Shown piece after piece: positions 43,701 to 58,700 of a DNA stretch of 64,000 nt. The stretch comes from Prostheceraeus crozeri (taxonomy: Eukaryota > Platyhelminthes > Polycladida > Euryleptidae). Each line of letters starts with the position of its first letter. Position 1 is the first letter of the stretch. The stretch covers positions 1 to 64,000 of the forward strand of contig CAJQUW010008947.1 in the NCBI GenBank assembly GCA_907163375.1. Direction: 5' to 3'. Both the position numbers and the translations under genes were made by a program. Under the pieces are notes generated by a model, which was given only the letters and a program-made list of their open reading frames with translations, ran no database searches and was not told the origin of the DNA.

Positions 43701-46700
43701 TGACTGGAGTAACACGTTCGGCAAAACATTTCATCACACTTACATAAGATTGCTGTGATAAACTGCATATGCGTGCACATTTGTCTAAATATAAAAGAGA
43801 GGCTGTAAAGAATATGTTATAGTGATAATATAACGAGCACATCTATGAGTCAGATGGTTGTGACTTAGCTATGTGTCAGCTGTAGTATTCCTGTATTTCA
43901 GTGAAATAAAGGCTTTCCTTTTCTTCACTCTCAGAAAGGTGAATCAAAAATCTTACCTCGTGCAGCCATTGATAAACTGACACACATAAAAGTAGAATTC
44001 AAAAACAATTCTTTGATGTTTGGTCCCAGTTGTTTACAGGTCATACCTAAGCGAGTGCTCAGGAATTCCATAACCGCATAAGCTTCAGATGGTCGCCGTC
44101 CTCGAAATTTATGAAGATGTGGAAGATTCCCATACATTTCAGCATCTACATCTTCCATTCGTTTTGGTAATCCCATCAGAGGAATTGATAATAACACAGA
44201 AACTACACTTATTCCGATGAAACCAACCCACCAATTCTCACCGAAATAATTCTCATAGATCGGTTTTCTGCAATGTGCAGAAACATTTTTCATTCAAGGA
44301 CAATAGCAAATAATATAATGCATGACATGCAGCTCAGTACTGGGTGTCAGTATAATCTTTCGAATAAATTAATCAATTACGGATTTAATAATTGGATGGA
44401 AAGAATAAAACTCGGGACGGAAAGATATGGCGTCATGAATTTATCAGTTATGATTGAAATAGTCAGAGACCGCTAGGTCCACACCGAATGCCTGAAATAA
44501 TCTCTATGATCGGGATGAAGAACATCATCATCTAAGTAGAATTTATCCAAATCATGTAAAGATCATGATCGCACAACGATTCAACTGACTTATACTAACA
44601 GTGGCACTGCAGCCCTACCTTTCGTCTTCGTGAAGGAAAGGAAATAAACTTCCAACGAAAGTTGTGTACTTTATTCCATTAGCTGATAATTATCAACTTC
44701 CATCTATCACTTCATCTCAATGTTATCCAAATATCAGTGCATGGCGGGCGGTTTTCAAAATGTAAAGATAGATCAGTTTCGGATCGGCTATTTGCTCAAT
44801 TGATGCTACTCAAATATAAATTTAAATAGAAATTGTATAGTGTATAGATGAAGTTGCGCGATAGTTCATGTAATTTTCGGTCGCTTGTTAACTTCGACAT
44901 CTTTGATATTGCAAAAGATATGAAATTTTATATACAACAAGTGTTGATGTAGTTGAACAATCCTAGCGGAAACTGCAGCGATCTGCGTCTGCTTCTGGTA
45001 TCAATATCTCTCGAATGCATTTTACTTTGGACTTGACCCGCCTTACTGGTTCGGGTTGTTGCCGCTGATTATTCAAAACATCTATTCTAGGCATAAAAAA
45101 GAGCGAGACACCCACTTCTACAGCACATAGTGCACAAAGTAAAACTCAGAGTATCTGGAAGGACTAGGTGAAATATGAAATTGATAGCAGCACACGGGAA
45201 GTAATTTGATATAGCCATTTTTCAAAATAATTGAGCATTCCCTTTTTCTTTAAAGCCGAAATGTAAATATATTCAGGTAAAATAACAGGTACCCAACGTT
45301 TCGATCGTCTTGACCTTTATCAAGGGTTACACCATTTCGAAAAGACAGGATGCTTGACAAGCTTTCAAATAGCAAAATGGAATGCGGTATTAAATTGAAT
45401 GACCGCTCACTGCCTCAATGTAGTTTGTGTTTTCGGTTTACAGTTGGTTTCAGTAAATCGATGAAATTAGATGTAACAAGGCAAACATGAAACCAATGCC
45501 AAAGAATATGTCATTTATTATATCAAATAATCGTGTTTGGAAAATTGAGCATAGTAACTGAAGATGTAAAAAATCGCAGCTTCGGTTCGGTTTTCGATTA
45601 ACCGCTGTGCATTAGCAAATACCATTATGTTTGTTCGTTCACATAACTCCATGTACCTAACTATAATTTTGAAGTTGTGGCACCATGCTTCGGATGTTAA
45701 TATGTATGGCAACATAATAGGATGACATTGAAAAATTTCCACTATCATGCACAAATTTGCTTACCCAATTTCTGTAGGAAAGCGAACATGCTGGTTGGGT
45801 ACTCTTCAGAGCAGGGATCATGTGGTCATGACTTCTTCACGAGATGAATGAAATATAAAGTGAGATCGATTTCTTCATCCTGATTATGGAGATTGTTCAA
45901 GATGTGCGGTGAGGGACGTCACTTTGTCGACTTATAGGTTTGAAGTCTCTCTTAAGCACTTTTAGTGATGCTTACTGGTTTTTACTGTTTCAATCATACC
46001 TTCAAAATTCACCAATTAAAAAATTCAAGCAGCTGTGTTGCATTTCTTCCACTGATTCATATGCTTGGTTTCATATGCTTCATATTGGTTCATATGCTTG
46101 GTATTCCAGTAACACAATAAAATGTCAGTCAATCGATTGAGTGATACAACCAACGATCTCTGATGCTTGTTATTTTTTATGCAATGTTTTTGTTACATGT
46201 TGTCACATTGCATATGACAGCAGAGTTTTATTTGTTAATACATAGTTATGAGCAGGTGGTTAAATAGTAATGAAGAGGAAAATATAGCTATTTTAGAGAA
46301 TTGAGCGCATTTCGCGAAATTCGCGAAATTAAAGGTCGCAAAAATTTCCCGGTTTACAGTTCTTATCAGCAAACATCTTTTGAAGAGCCTATGTTAATGA
46401 GCTCGTTGAATACTTTGAGAAGCATATTAGCTTCTATAGCAAGGTTATGGGCGAGGATCATCCTCTATATTTTGTTGACAATCTTCCTGATAAAATGAAT
46501 TTTGACGTACTGTAAAGTTCCATTACACAGCGGAGATAAGAAATGCAATTCAGTGTGTGGCATCGGATGAGCGCAAAAATGTGATTGCGGATGGGGATCT
46601 TTTGCAAATCGACGTGAGCTATCAATTGTCTTATTTGAAACGTTGACTTATTGATAAATAAAGAGAAAAAATATTGCCTTATATCATCATCAGTGACATA

Positions 46701-49700
46701 TTGAAAAATAAAATGAAGATACGCATTAGAATGTCTATGCATGATTCCATGGTTTCCATAGACTAGTAGATACACAATCTAGTAAAAATAATTCCACATG
46801 AAATTCTTCTATATTACAACAGGTCTCTGGCAACTATAAAAGCAGCTAGCGCTTTTCAAATAATTGCTGAGAGCATGTTTATTTACTAGTATTTTATGAA
46901 TAGATTATTGATTCAAATTTATGTTTATGATTAATGATTTGTCCTACTTCACCTAAGAATGATAATGCTAATTAAGAAAGACATTAGCCAGTTACATTAG
47001 GAAAATCAGCAATGTGGAAGAATGATCATGGGAAAAATTACAGTAATTTTATCACAATGAAATCACTATATTTGAAAGGCCCCATGAGATCAAATCGCAT
47101 TTCAGAATATATTGAATGCAAGGAAAGGCGACATCAATGAATGGGAAGAGATCTCTGGCGGCAGATATTACAGGTGCTCACATCACGCGTCGGAGATGTG
47201 GACAAGTTACAAGAATTGAGGAGATCTACTTCTCAAGCTAGCACCTTATTTGCACTGTCAATTGTCGAGAGAGAAATCCGATTACAAAGTTCAAGCATGT
47301 TTGTTCAAGTCTTCAATTACAATCAACAACTTTCCCTACAACTTTCCCATATTATTAGCAGTAAAAATTGAAGAATTATACAGAATTTATCTCGGATATA
47401 ACGACGGAGTGTAAATTGGCAAAGCAAAAGCATAGAAAGAGGCAACTTACGTGTTGATGTATGACGGATTAAGAGTTTTCGTCATTGCATATCCAGCTGC
47501 GACACCGATTAGATGAGCGAAGTAAAAGAAGCCTGAAATTAACCGACGAGTGTGTACTGTAACCTTGGACCAGAGCGAGTTTCTGATCGACTTGTCACAA
47601 ATTGATATACACTCGAATGACTATTACTTGTCTCCTTATCTTTCTATCTCTACACTTTAGTCTGCGGCTACGATCACAAAATTCTTACTGAAAATTTATG
47701 CGCAGAGATTCGGCATTCTGCATAAATCCGCAATTGCAATTTTTTGATATTTTTATTGATTGAACAAAGCAACTAGCCTGGATCGCGATGGCGGTTACTG
47801 AGCAATGGAGTGCATTCACAAGTCCCATACAGCTTCAATGCATTGATTACGGCAAAATCATAAAGGATCTTATCAGGTCTAGATAATCAGGGATTGTACT
47901 GTAGATTCGAGTTCTACCAGCCGTGCAACTTTAACATGGCAATTTGATCCAGCATTTATCTTATTTCATTAATTTTGTGATAAAACCTGTCGGCAGCCAA
48001 AATTACGCCTTTGGTTCAGTGTTTACCGTTGCTGCTTGCTCAACGCAGCAAGTAATGCAGTGCTATGTTTGATAGCCTTCCGTCATGAATCAAGGATTCG
48101 AATACAAGATCTTCTCAAATCAGAGATTTCTAAGTCACATGTTGATCGCTTCGTTGTACATTACCGTGCATTTTGTGAAGTCTGCTATCTCGATGAGACT
48201 TAGAGTACTGCAGGTGGAAATAACTTGGGGATGACGATAGTGCACGAGTGAATTTTCCAAGAGTTGCAGTATCCAGGAGGCGAATAATGGGTGCCAACAG
48301 CTGTTTGATTAGTTTAATATTTTTGAAGTTGCTGAAAAAGCTGAAATAATTTAGTATATAAGCTCCATTTGAACGTCAAATCCTTTTTTGCATTTGAGAT
48401 ATTTTCAAAGTTTGTCTTCACGTTCAAGGTTTGAAAATGTGACAATGAATCGCATTAAAGCGAAGATATGAATAATTATACTTTGAAATGGTTCATGAAA
48501 GTATGACAAATTTGAAGGCAAGGCTGTTGCTATTTCAATTAAAAACAAACCAGGAGCATCATGAGATGTACATTTGTAAAACTACGAATCTAGTGCTTCG
48601 CTAGCCTTGGTGGTTCAACCATTCGATGACTAGGTTCGATTCCCTGTAAGCCCATTATCGTGGCTGTGCCAGAAGCAAGGCACAATAATATATCTATTTA
48701 GACTCTTAAAAGTCAGAAGCATTGAATTGTTAACATTTAATGACACTTTGTCTTACTGTTAATATAATCGATTCGACTGTGGATGTCCTAACGTCCGCAG
48801 AAGCATTTCGATAATTACGTATTACCTCAGCCTAACTGTCTACAGAGTCCTGTCTGTAGAGTCCGTCTGTGACATACTCTGAGAGGTTATAGTTGCTGCT
48901 AGTTTACTCCGTAGTTGTCTGCAGATTGAAGAATAAACCTGCCATTACATTATGCACTACAGCTGAGGGAAAATTTAGATCCATTGAAAATCATTTATGT
49001 ATTAAACACTTACCAAAGTTGATGCTTGATTTTTTTGATTGTCCAGAATTTTCATCAATGTACCGAATACCTAGTGAGTATATTGGAGCAGATCCAACAC
49101 CTAGCAAGAAGCTAGCAACCCACATCATCCAGATGAACCAATCGGTTAAACTAGAGCAGGACTGCTCCTGAACGAGAGCATTTGGGCATAATCTTTCGGT
49201 TAGATTAGGAAATTGTGAAATAGATTTGATCTTATTTTGAAAAAGAGATGGAATGCAAAATATGGCACTTCCTAATGCAAGAATAAGCATTCCTGCGCCC
49301 ATGAATCTTGGTTTTCGGCTATTGCTGCCAAAAAATGACATTGGAAGAACAGAAACAAATACGCCAAGGTAATAACAAGAAGAAATAAATGCACTTCTGG
49401 TTGAATCGACACTGAACCGCTTCTCTGCGGTTTCCACGACATTGTTAATTAGACCACTTGAGACAATTCCCTGCAAAGAAAATTTTCACTTTTAGTTGAT
49501 TGAAAACCAATGAAGCTGAGTAAAAATGATGGTACAAGCTGGTGATCTTTGCCCAGGACTACAAAATGATGGTTTTTACTTTATCTAAAGTTCGCTAGAT
49601 GAATCAATCTTCACAAAGCGTCAGACACGAGTAGTTGAGGATGTTTTCTACCCTCATTCAAATAATCAGGTAAATCGGGCAAGTGCTTTTTAATTTGGAG

Positions 49701-52700
49701 ATGGTACCCTGAAAGTGGGGATGTCAGCTGCTTGACCTGATAGCAAAAACGGCAGCCTCATCTTCAGTTTGAGCATTGAGCAGATGAGACTTAAGGTCAA
49801 CAGATTAATTTCGCGACAACTCGTGAAGCCACAATGAACTAGGCCCCATCCACATCCTCTGCACAAATACGTGCAATCGTAAAAGAGTTTGTGTGAGTGG
49901 CTAGCCGAGGGAAATTTGAAATAGCCACCGATGAGACGAAGATGGAAAGGGTGCAATTATTACACGAGTAATAATAATGCATCGAACAGACGAAGTCAGA
50001 TCAAGCTGCTTAGCTGCGACATCGCTGCACTTCACGTTATCGTCTTCAATAAGTATACATGCATGTACAGTACGATTTGTATAATTTTTTGTGCGTAGAA
50101 AGAAAATGTCCTCAACAACGTGCATCAGACGTTTTTGATGATTGATTTACTTTCACGGATTTAGGACAATTTTGAAAAGCTGCGAAGATAACTCACAAGA
50201 ATCAAAATGATAAGATAGAGAATGATAATTCTTTTACTCTCGTTCATGGGGCAGGACTGAATATACAAATATGTGTGAATCTTTGCGGAAGCGGTCAAGA
50301 GCTGAAAGGACGTGATTTTTATTCTATGATTGACTTATTTTATGATTGTTTTACTGACTTTCATTTTATATTTCATGTTTCTGTCTGCTCTTTCTTCACT
50401 CACTGTAATATTTCATTTATTCAGCTCAATTTTTGTTTATTTATGTCATTTCATTAACATTCATTTCCTCATGCGCATATTTTCTATTTTTTCTTCACTA
50501 TCAATCTCCTCACGACATCATCCCTTCTAATTTCGTTTTCTTACAACGTCATTTTTATTCATCGCCTGCCACTTCGATTTCTATGATTCGTCATTGTCTG
50601 CCTCGATGTATCATGCATGGCCTTGCAATCGAGATATTTTGCTGACGCCAAATCCGACGTCAAAGAAAAGCTTCGATTTTTGTGAAGCCTACTGACCAAA
50701 CTGACATTTATGAAATAAAAATGCTCTCTAAAATAGTCTTTTGAGAGCAAGGTTTCACATGGAACATTGTTTATCAAATTAAGCCACGACTTTGAAAATG
50801 GTTCTGTGCAACATTTTTGTGCAAATGTTTTTGAAACTTTCTGTATTTATTCATAATACACTGACGTAATACTCTAACACAATACATGCGTATATAAACG
50901 TACATGCATACATACATAATTCACTAACTTCATTTCATGGACTTTGAGTCTACTGTTTAACTTTGCGGTTTAGCTTTTGTATTGATGACTTTCATTCTTA
51001 AAAATATACACTTGCTTACTTATAGTATTCTCTCAATAACCGGATAATGTGGGGGAAATGTCAATTTACATCATTTCTATAGCTTTACGTCTTTTTACTA
51101 TTATTACAATAAATCAAAAATTTGATGTTCCATTTCAAGTATCTACCGTAAAATGTGCGATGTCTTGCTGGTATCAAAACATGTAATTTCGTTTAACACT
51201 GTGCAAGTCATTTATGCATTATACTTTTTTGATGGCACTGTGCTACTTTCAGGGTTGCACTAAGTCATTAAATCTTGATAGAGCACAGTTCAATACCAAG
51301 CGCGTGTCAATACGCATAACGCACCTATCGCAGTGATAACCAGGCATGTCCATGGGATGAGTTTCTTCCCAGACCACGGGATTTACCAGTTATCGACCCA
51401 TGGGAGTCCCACTAGTCCATGAACTTTAAGCAATCATTTTCAATAGAGCAGCGCATCAGTCTGCACACAATTTGCATATTCATATCAGGCTAAACTGTAA
51501 AGATAATTTTTCATGTGCACAACATGGATGCTTTATTGTCATTAAGCTGCTGAAAAACGTTAAAGGCTTTTTAGGATAACCGCTTCTAAAGAATTCACTC
51601 TGAATACCAGAGTCAATCTGAGGAGCGTTTAACATATACAGCGATCGTTACGAAACTTTTCATGTGGGCAAAATAGGATATTATTTGACTACATCGATGC
51701 CCGTTAGCAGTGCATATCCGGGTAGGCCTTCCTTTCATGTTTCAAAGTCACTTGAAAAGTCGCGTGACATCGAAATTTTCCCATTATTATCGGCGAGTGT
51801 ACGCATGGTTACGTTATTTGCGTTATCGTCTATAATTATACAAACATGAAGTCCTATTCAAATGAGCTTTACAGCTAGATAGGACCACTATTTTTATTAA
51901 CTCATGTACTATATTTTGTAGCGATCGGTTGAGCTTGAGAGTTCCAAAGATAACTGTCAGTTTTTGTGGTAAACATCTTAACACGATCCATTTTGCTCTC
52001 CGATTGACAAGCTTGATAAACCAATGTGCTTTCAGCATTCAAAATGTGAAAACGAACCCAAATAATATATTTTATAATATTTTTCCTAAGCCCATAGGGG
52101 ACCCAACGAGCCCATCCCAGGTCCATCGGGGACGGATCGCTATGCATGCAATAATACCTATTCATTTATATATACAATTCAAAATCTGATACTAAAATTT
52201 AGCATTGAGACACTGCAAGACCGGGACATGCATCCCTCCAGAAAGACACTTTCAGGACGCCGGTGTGCCGTGCTTAAGTTACTCCCTATCAAAGTTACTC
52301 CCCAGTAACTTAGACCTAGGCTAAAGTTGCTCCCCCTAGGAACAAGTTGCTCCCCAGTAATTTTTTGGTAAAACATTTTTTGATTTCCATCAATACTGTA
52401 CGTATGATTTCCACACAAAACTTGTTAAAATATAGCTCTATGTGTCGGAGAAGCGACCATTGTCAGTAAATTAGGCTGATAAAAGTTGTGTTTAAGCAGC
52501 ATTAGGTTCCACTAAATTAGGAATTCAAACTGCTATACTTACTGGGGAGTAACTTTGGTCAGAGAGTTAAGTGATGTTAAGTCAGAGTGTTGTGATGAGA
52601 TAAGTCAATTTCAATTTTCTCAATATTATGTGACAGTTCATCATAAATGTCAAATTCAATTCTCTCGCTATGCATTAGAGGTTATGCAATTTTCAATTCA

Positions 52701-55700
52701 CTCCGTGGATGGTTATCTAAAAATGAAACCATTCAAAGCCTGCATGCAGTAACATGATAAAATTAGAACTAATATTAACGTTAAGGCTGTTGTGTCTTCT
52801 GTGTCTGACATTTGCGCAATTATCATCTACACGTGCAGTGTTATTAATAGTTTTACAAATTATATGTAACTCAATTAACGTCTCATGCTCCTCAAGTATA
52901 ATGCTACACAACAAGATGACATTATTCGTGTACCGAAGCGGCTGGTACAAAATGGCGCTGTTTACAAATTCAAGAAATTGTGGCGTTTGGCACAAGATGT
53001 TTATAGTTCTAATTACAAATCCGTTTCCACAATAGAAATCAGGTATGAGCAGCATTGTAAGGTGCATAAATGAACTCTACTTTTTTCAAATTCTGTAAAA
53101 TATTTTTTATAGTATTTGATATTTTGTAAATTGAATTTGTGAATTGAAGCTCACCCTTGAATTCAATTTACACTTAAATGCACAAATCATAATTATTGAA
53201 ATGATTCAAACAGCTATTTATAGATACATAGCTTATATAGAGTCTTCCATCATAAGAGACTATTTCAAATTATATTCTACAGGACTAGTCGTTAAAGCGA
53301 AAAAGAATAATCACCATTGCTTTTCACACATTATTTGTGAGGAAAATGACAACATACGTGTCTTCAACAAACAGCTGATTATCATGTCTCGATGACAACA
53401 ATCGACATATTGACACCAGTCGGTGCAACATAATATGTCTATTTGTATCAACTATTCATCTGCTCATGAAATGTGCTTCAGAAGTCTATCGAACATACTT
53501 CTTGGTTACATTCCTGTCTCGCTCTTATGTTTTTATTCGAAGGTTTTGGTGACCTACGAGGAATATTGGGAATTACTCGTACTTTTGGATAAAGCTGCGA
53601 CCGACAGAGAATTCCGTCCGCGGTTGCATAGCAATCAACCAATATTAGTTTAAAGCAGGGATACGGAAGCGGAAGCAGAAGCGATGGAAGCGATCGTTTT
53701 CATTGAAAGGGGAAGCGAATGCCCGACGATCGCTTCCGCTTCCGAAAGTGATAATAATTGCTGACGCAATTCGCGCGTCAGGGTGAGGCGAGGCACCTCT
53801 GACCTTTGACATTAAGTATTGATGTGAGTTAAGTAATAGTTGTCATATTTAGTGCTTACCCTACTACACCTGATTACAAATTGGCACCTAAATAGCACTA
53901 AATGTAGTTACTTCTAATTTTCTCACGATGATGAAAACGAAGGTCTATTATCTCAGAATCTCTCTTGGTTGTTGAATATTTTTCTACTACACACGTGTTG
54001 GGAAAAAATGGCGTTTTTATTTCACAATTTCCCAGAGGTCAAAATTTTCAGTAAATTTGAGAAATAATTGACTTTTTGGCAAGTCAAAAAAAATGCATAC
54101 AAGTCAGCTAGGGTTTACGACAGAAAGTTCGTGGAGACTGCGAAGTGTTGACGTCAGAACCTGTGACTCGTAAAAAAGTGGAAAATGAAGAATAAGGGGC
54201 CCGAAATAAGGAGGTGTGTGGTCCATATCCGGTCTACAATAATTGAAAGCGGAACTGGAAGCGGTTGAGTGGAAGCGGAAGCGAATAAAAATCAATCGCT
54301 TCCGCAGCCCTGGTTTAAAGTAAAATCACAATGCGGACCGACATTACGCTCATGAGATGCATATATCATACATTTATCTGACTTCCATGAAACATTAGCA
54401 TAAACAAATATCATCAAATACAACTGTCTTTTTTCATAAGTTTCTATTATTCGCTAAGGAACACACCTTCTCACTCGAAAAAGATAAATTGAAATCAGAA
54501 GATAAGAGAATTTCTTATCTAATGATAATATGCTATAGTGATTGTCTGCACTGTTTGATAGTTGCATAACTTCCTTGATAAATTGAATCATGATGCGTCT
54601 TGCATAGTTTCTTGGTTGTCATCAGTCATTTTACAAACAGCAGACATTTTTTGATTAATGAAATGTCAAACTTTTAATTGTATTGAAATTTCATTGATTT
54701 ATAAAGTACGTGTACTTAATTAGATAAAATTACTGTAATGTGCTTTAGCTGAACTTCTGACAACAAGCAACACATTCAGCATTCTTTGGAAATCTCCTTA
54801 AGCAATTGCAGTCATAAAGTAGTAGTAGTAATCGTAAATAATATATCATTATTATGCGTGTGCACACTGTATGCATAGGCGTGTATATAGAAAGCTATCA
54901 TCAGAAGTCGAAGACAGATCTAAAGATTGAAATTGCAGTTTCACTTTCACGGTAAGCATGGCGAGTATTTTTAGTGTTCAATTTTAGATTCACGTAATAG
55001 GCCAATGTACATGACATATCATGCGGCACAGACTATTGTATTAGTTTTCTATATTTACCCTCGAAAGCCCATTGACGAGGTCCTTTTGTATCAATGAGGT
55101 CGAAAAAATGACATATACCTATAGACAACAATGCAATGAGCAAAAATGCACAACTTGATTCGACGATGAGGAACTTCTAATCTGCGATTTGAGCAAGATC
55201 GAAGGGATCTAGTTTGTTGGCAGAACTTCAATAAGTTAGACAAATAAAATAGGATCATTCTTGTATTAATGAATTTGTATACCATGATTGAGGTTTTGTA
55301 CTTGACTACTGCTCGAATAGGCTGTCAACCCATTGCCTCAAACATCTTTTTCCTTATGACATGATCAGTCAGTCTAACTTGCAGAATTGTTTGCATGGTT
55401 TTGTGCAGCAGCTTGTCGATTCTATCAAGATTAGCAGACGAGCAAAATTCCCAAACACAAACACAGTATTCGATAAGGGGCAAAGTAAAATTTGTAGCAA
55501 ATATTTTACCACCTTCAAGGGTCAAGCATTTTCTTATTTCAGAAAGCACGTAAAGCCTTGGCCGTACCTTCTCACAAACATTGCCTATGTTATGCAGATT
55601 ATAGAGAGACTATCGTAGACTAGCAATGCAACCTCGTCTGCATCATTGTAAGAATGAAAAGGATAACTACATGCAAATTTATAATTTTGATTAAAACTAA

Positions 55701-58700
55701 AAGTTCTCCTAGAATACATACGATGCATGCTCGTATGTATGCATCCTTGGTAAAGACTGTTTTTTTTAACAATCTTCAGATAAAGAATTTCACCAGTTGA
55801 AACGATGAATAATCTTGACTGCCGAAATCTACTATAAAACAAACGCAATCAAATCTATGAATTATACAATTTAAATACAAGCACTACTATTCGGATACAC
55901 TTCAGACGTGATCTTTTGTTAATGCGATAGATCATCAAATGCTACGTTCATTATTCTAAAGTGACTTTTAGATCTGCATTGATATGCATATCGTCTAATC
56001 CATCACAATTGCATAATACTACGTCACGTACAATCTGGGTGTGATTGCTATTCTTTTCTCTGCAACTTTAGTGGCGAAACTGCATCGGCATTGCAGTTAA
56101 AAATGAATCAATTTTTTTTATACATTTGTTTATTATGTCAATTTATCGTGTTAGGTGGGTGATAAAAAATCGATCGATTAACTGCACCATCACAAGCAGC
56201 TTTTGACACATTGTTGAGTAAAATTTGCTCATTTAAAAGCAGAAGAAAATAGTAATGACTGCACGCCGTCGATTATTTTGGTGTTGAGTTGAGTATAGCG
56301 TTACAGTAGCCACACATCTGCGTCCTTCACAATGTGGAACAATTACACAATAGGCTCTACTTATTTCTCGAAAAGTTTTGTGCATTGACTGTAGTCGCAG
56401 TTTTTCGCTATGGAGTCACATGAAGGCTATCATTGCTCTGATGTTTCTCAACTTAAAGAAGCTGTCTGTTATATACTATAGTGAAGCATGTTTTATTTTT
56501 GGTTGACTAATTTTTAAAAAGATTCGCGTAATTCCAATAGGAGGATATTGTTACCCGATGTTGACTGATATTTTTCCTTTGTATTAAAAGTAAGTGCATG
56601 AGGAATTTATAATTTATTTTCAAACCAAATGTAATTTTTAATACCAATTGTTCTCTCGTAGTAATGGCTATAGTGTAATGCATACGTGTATATATAGGTT
56701 ATTTATGAATAGTTAACTATAATAAACATTTTGAGAGTTTGATACCGTATATTTTCTCTAACGATTTGTTGCGGAAGGGTAATAGTGTAGATGATTAAGA
56801 CATTGTGCATTTAGATGAAAATTGAATGTTCTTCAAGACTATAGTGTCCACTCGTCTGTGTGTAACAAAGTTGAGATTTCCCTTTTAAAGTAATTCTCCT
56901 TTCTTTTCCAAAAAGTCTCTTGCCTTCCCATATGGGTTGCATGATTTTGTAGGTCAAGCATTGGGTTATTTACGTTCTAGTTCACATTTACACTTCGTAG
57001 TATCATTCAACATCCTTGCTTGCAATCAAAGCAAAACCATTGCGCTCCTCTACATCAATTCAAATGCGAAATAGCTGAGACTTTATCTAGTAAGCAGATC
57101 ATCTACCGCAAGTTCAAACTCTGCATCTCGACACATCTTCAGCTTTTTGCACCAATTATCAAAATTATCAATTATGAGTTTACATCAACTGAAGACTACT
57201 GCACTGTTCAACTTAGAATGCAAAAAGCAGTCAAGACCGCAGCGCTATCGAACAGGTCACCAAAAATGCCAAACTTGTGAGTTAGTGTCGATAGTTGAGT
57301 AATGAGATAGTGTATAGGTGAGGAATTATGTAGAGAGCTCAATTTTCATTTTTTGGATGATCTGCTCAATAGAGAAAAGTCTTGGCTACTTTTCGTATGT
57401 GAATTTAATACTTTCGTAGCATTTAAAAGACCTGACCTGACCTGAACATTTCGGATGTTCGATTGCATTCTGTGGTTTCTTTGGATGAATTTGTAATTTT
57501 TCAAAGTTAAGTTCAACTTTGGCTGTGTTAAGAAGATATAACTAACCTAGACGATGATTTAAAACCCTGATCTCGTTACGACTCATGATGGAGGATGAAA
57601 CAGATTGCAAGGTTGTGTCCCTAAACGATTGTCGTACAAGCAATCATGAGTAGGAACTAGGAGACTTAGAAGTTAGAACGGTAGGTCTGTTGTATTTTCG
57701 AGTATTTTCCCCAAAAAAATCCGACACTCTATAATAATTAAGGACTAGAAAGGACATTGAAAACAATAGAATGTTGTGGACTTGCGTTGTCATGACGACG
57801 ACACTTAAGCGATGGCGGCTTCCAGTGGTTGACAATAGGAAGTTGCCTACAGCTTATCTGTCTACTTTGTAAATATAAACTTGTATTTTTAATTCTTCTG
57901 AAGATCTGGCTATCGTCGCCGAACCGAGCAACTGAAATTACCATCAACAAACAGCTGTTGTCCATTCTAGTCGCACTAACTTAAACAAAACGAAAAGTCG
58001 GATTTCTATCATTTTCCCTTTTTTCATTGCACGATGAAGTGCCGCTAAGTTTCTGGCAGTTGATCGTCCAATTATTGTGTCAATTCCTATTAAATCGGGA
58101 TATCTATTCTTTGCTATCTATTTCTGAATAGGGCAACAACTAGTCCGGGAGCTAGCGTGAAGTTGTGCAGGGAACGAGGTAGTACATAAAACTTTCACAT
58201 AGCATAGTACACCTCTAACCTACTGCAAAACTTCGCGTCTGCCGGATCAGATCATTTGCTTTTCAGAAATAGAGAGGATAACACAATCCTATGTATTTCC
58301 AGTGGTAAAATTGTGACATTTAAGGTGTTGACTCCATTTTTTCGAATTTTTGCTCATAAAAGTTACACAAATTGGTATTTTGTTGAACTGTTTATTATAG
58401 AAATCATCTACAGATCATGATCTTTCAAATGAGTTATCATTCAGTGACAGAGGATGAAGTAAAGTGTACAACAGACACTTTTCGTTAAAGTATATCAACA
58501 ATTTTCCTGAAATTTCTATGTTAAAATTTGCAGTTACACCAACGAAAAGTGTCTGTTTGTACACTTTACTTCATCCTCTGTCACTGAATGATAACTCATT
58601 TGAAAGATCATGATCTGTAGATGATTTCTATAATAAACAGTTCAACAAAATACCAATTTGTGTAACTTTTATGAGCAAAAATTCGAAAAAATGGAGTCAA

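Noticed and set aside
48893-49171. Plus-strand frame opposite SLCO exon 2
   Set aside because: Antisense to a conserved membrane-protein exon.
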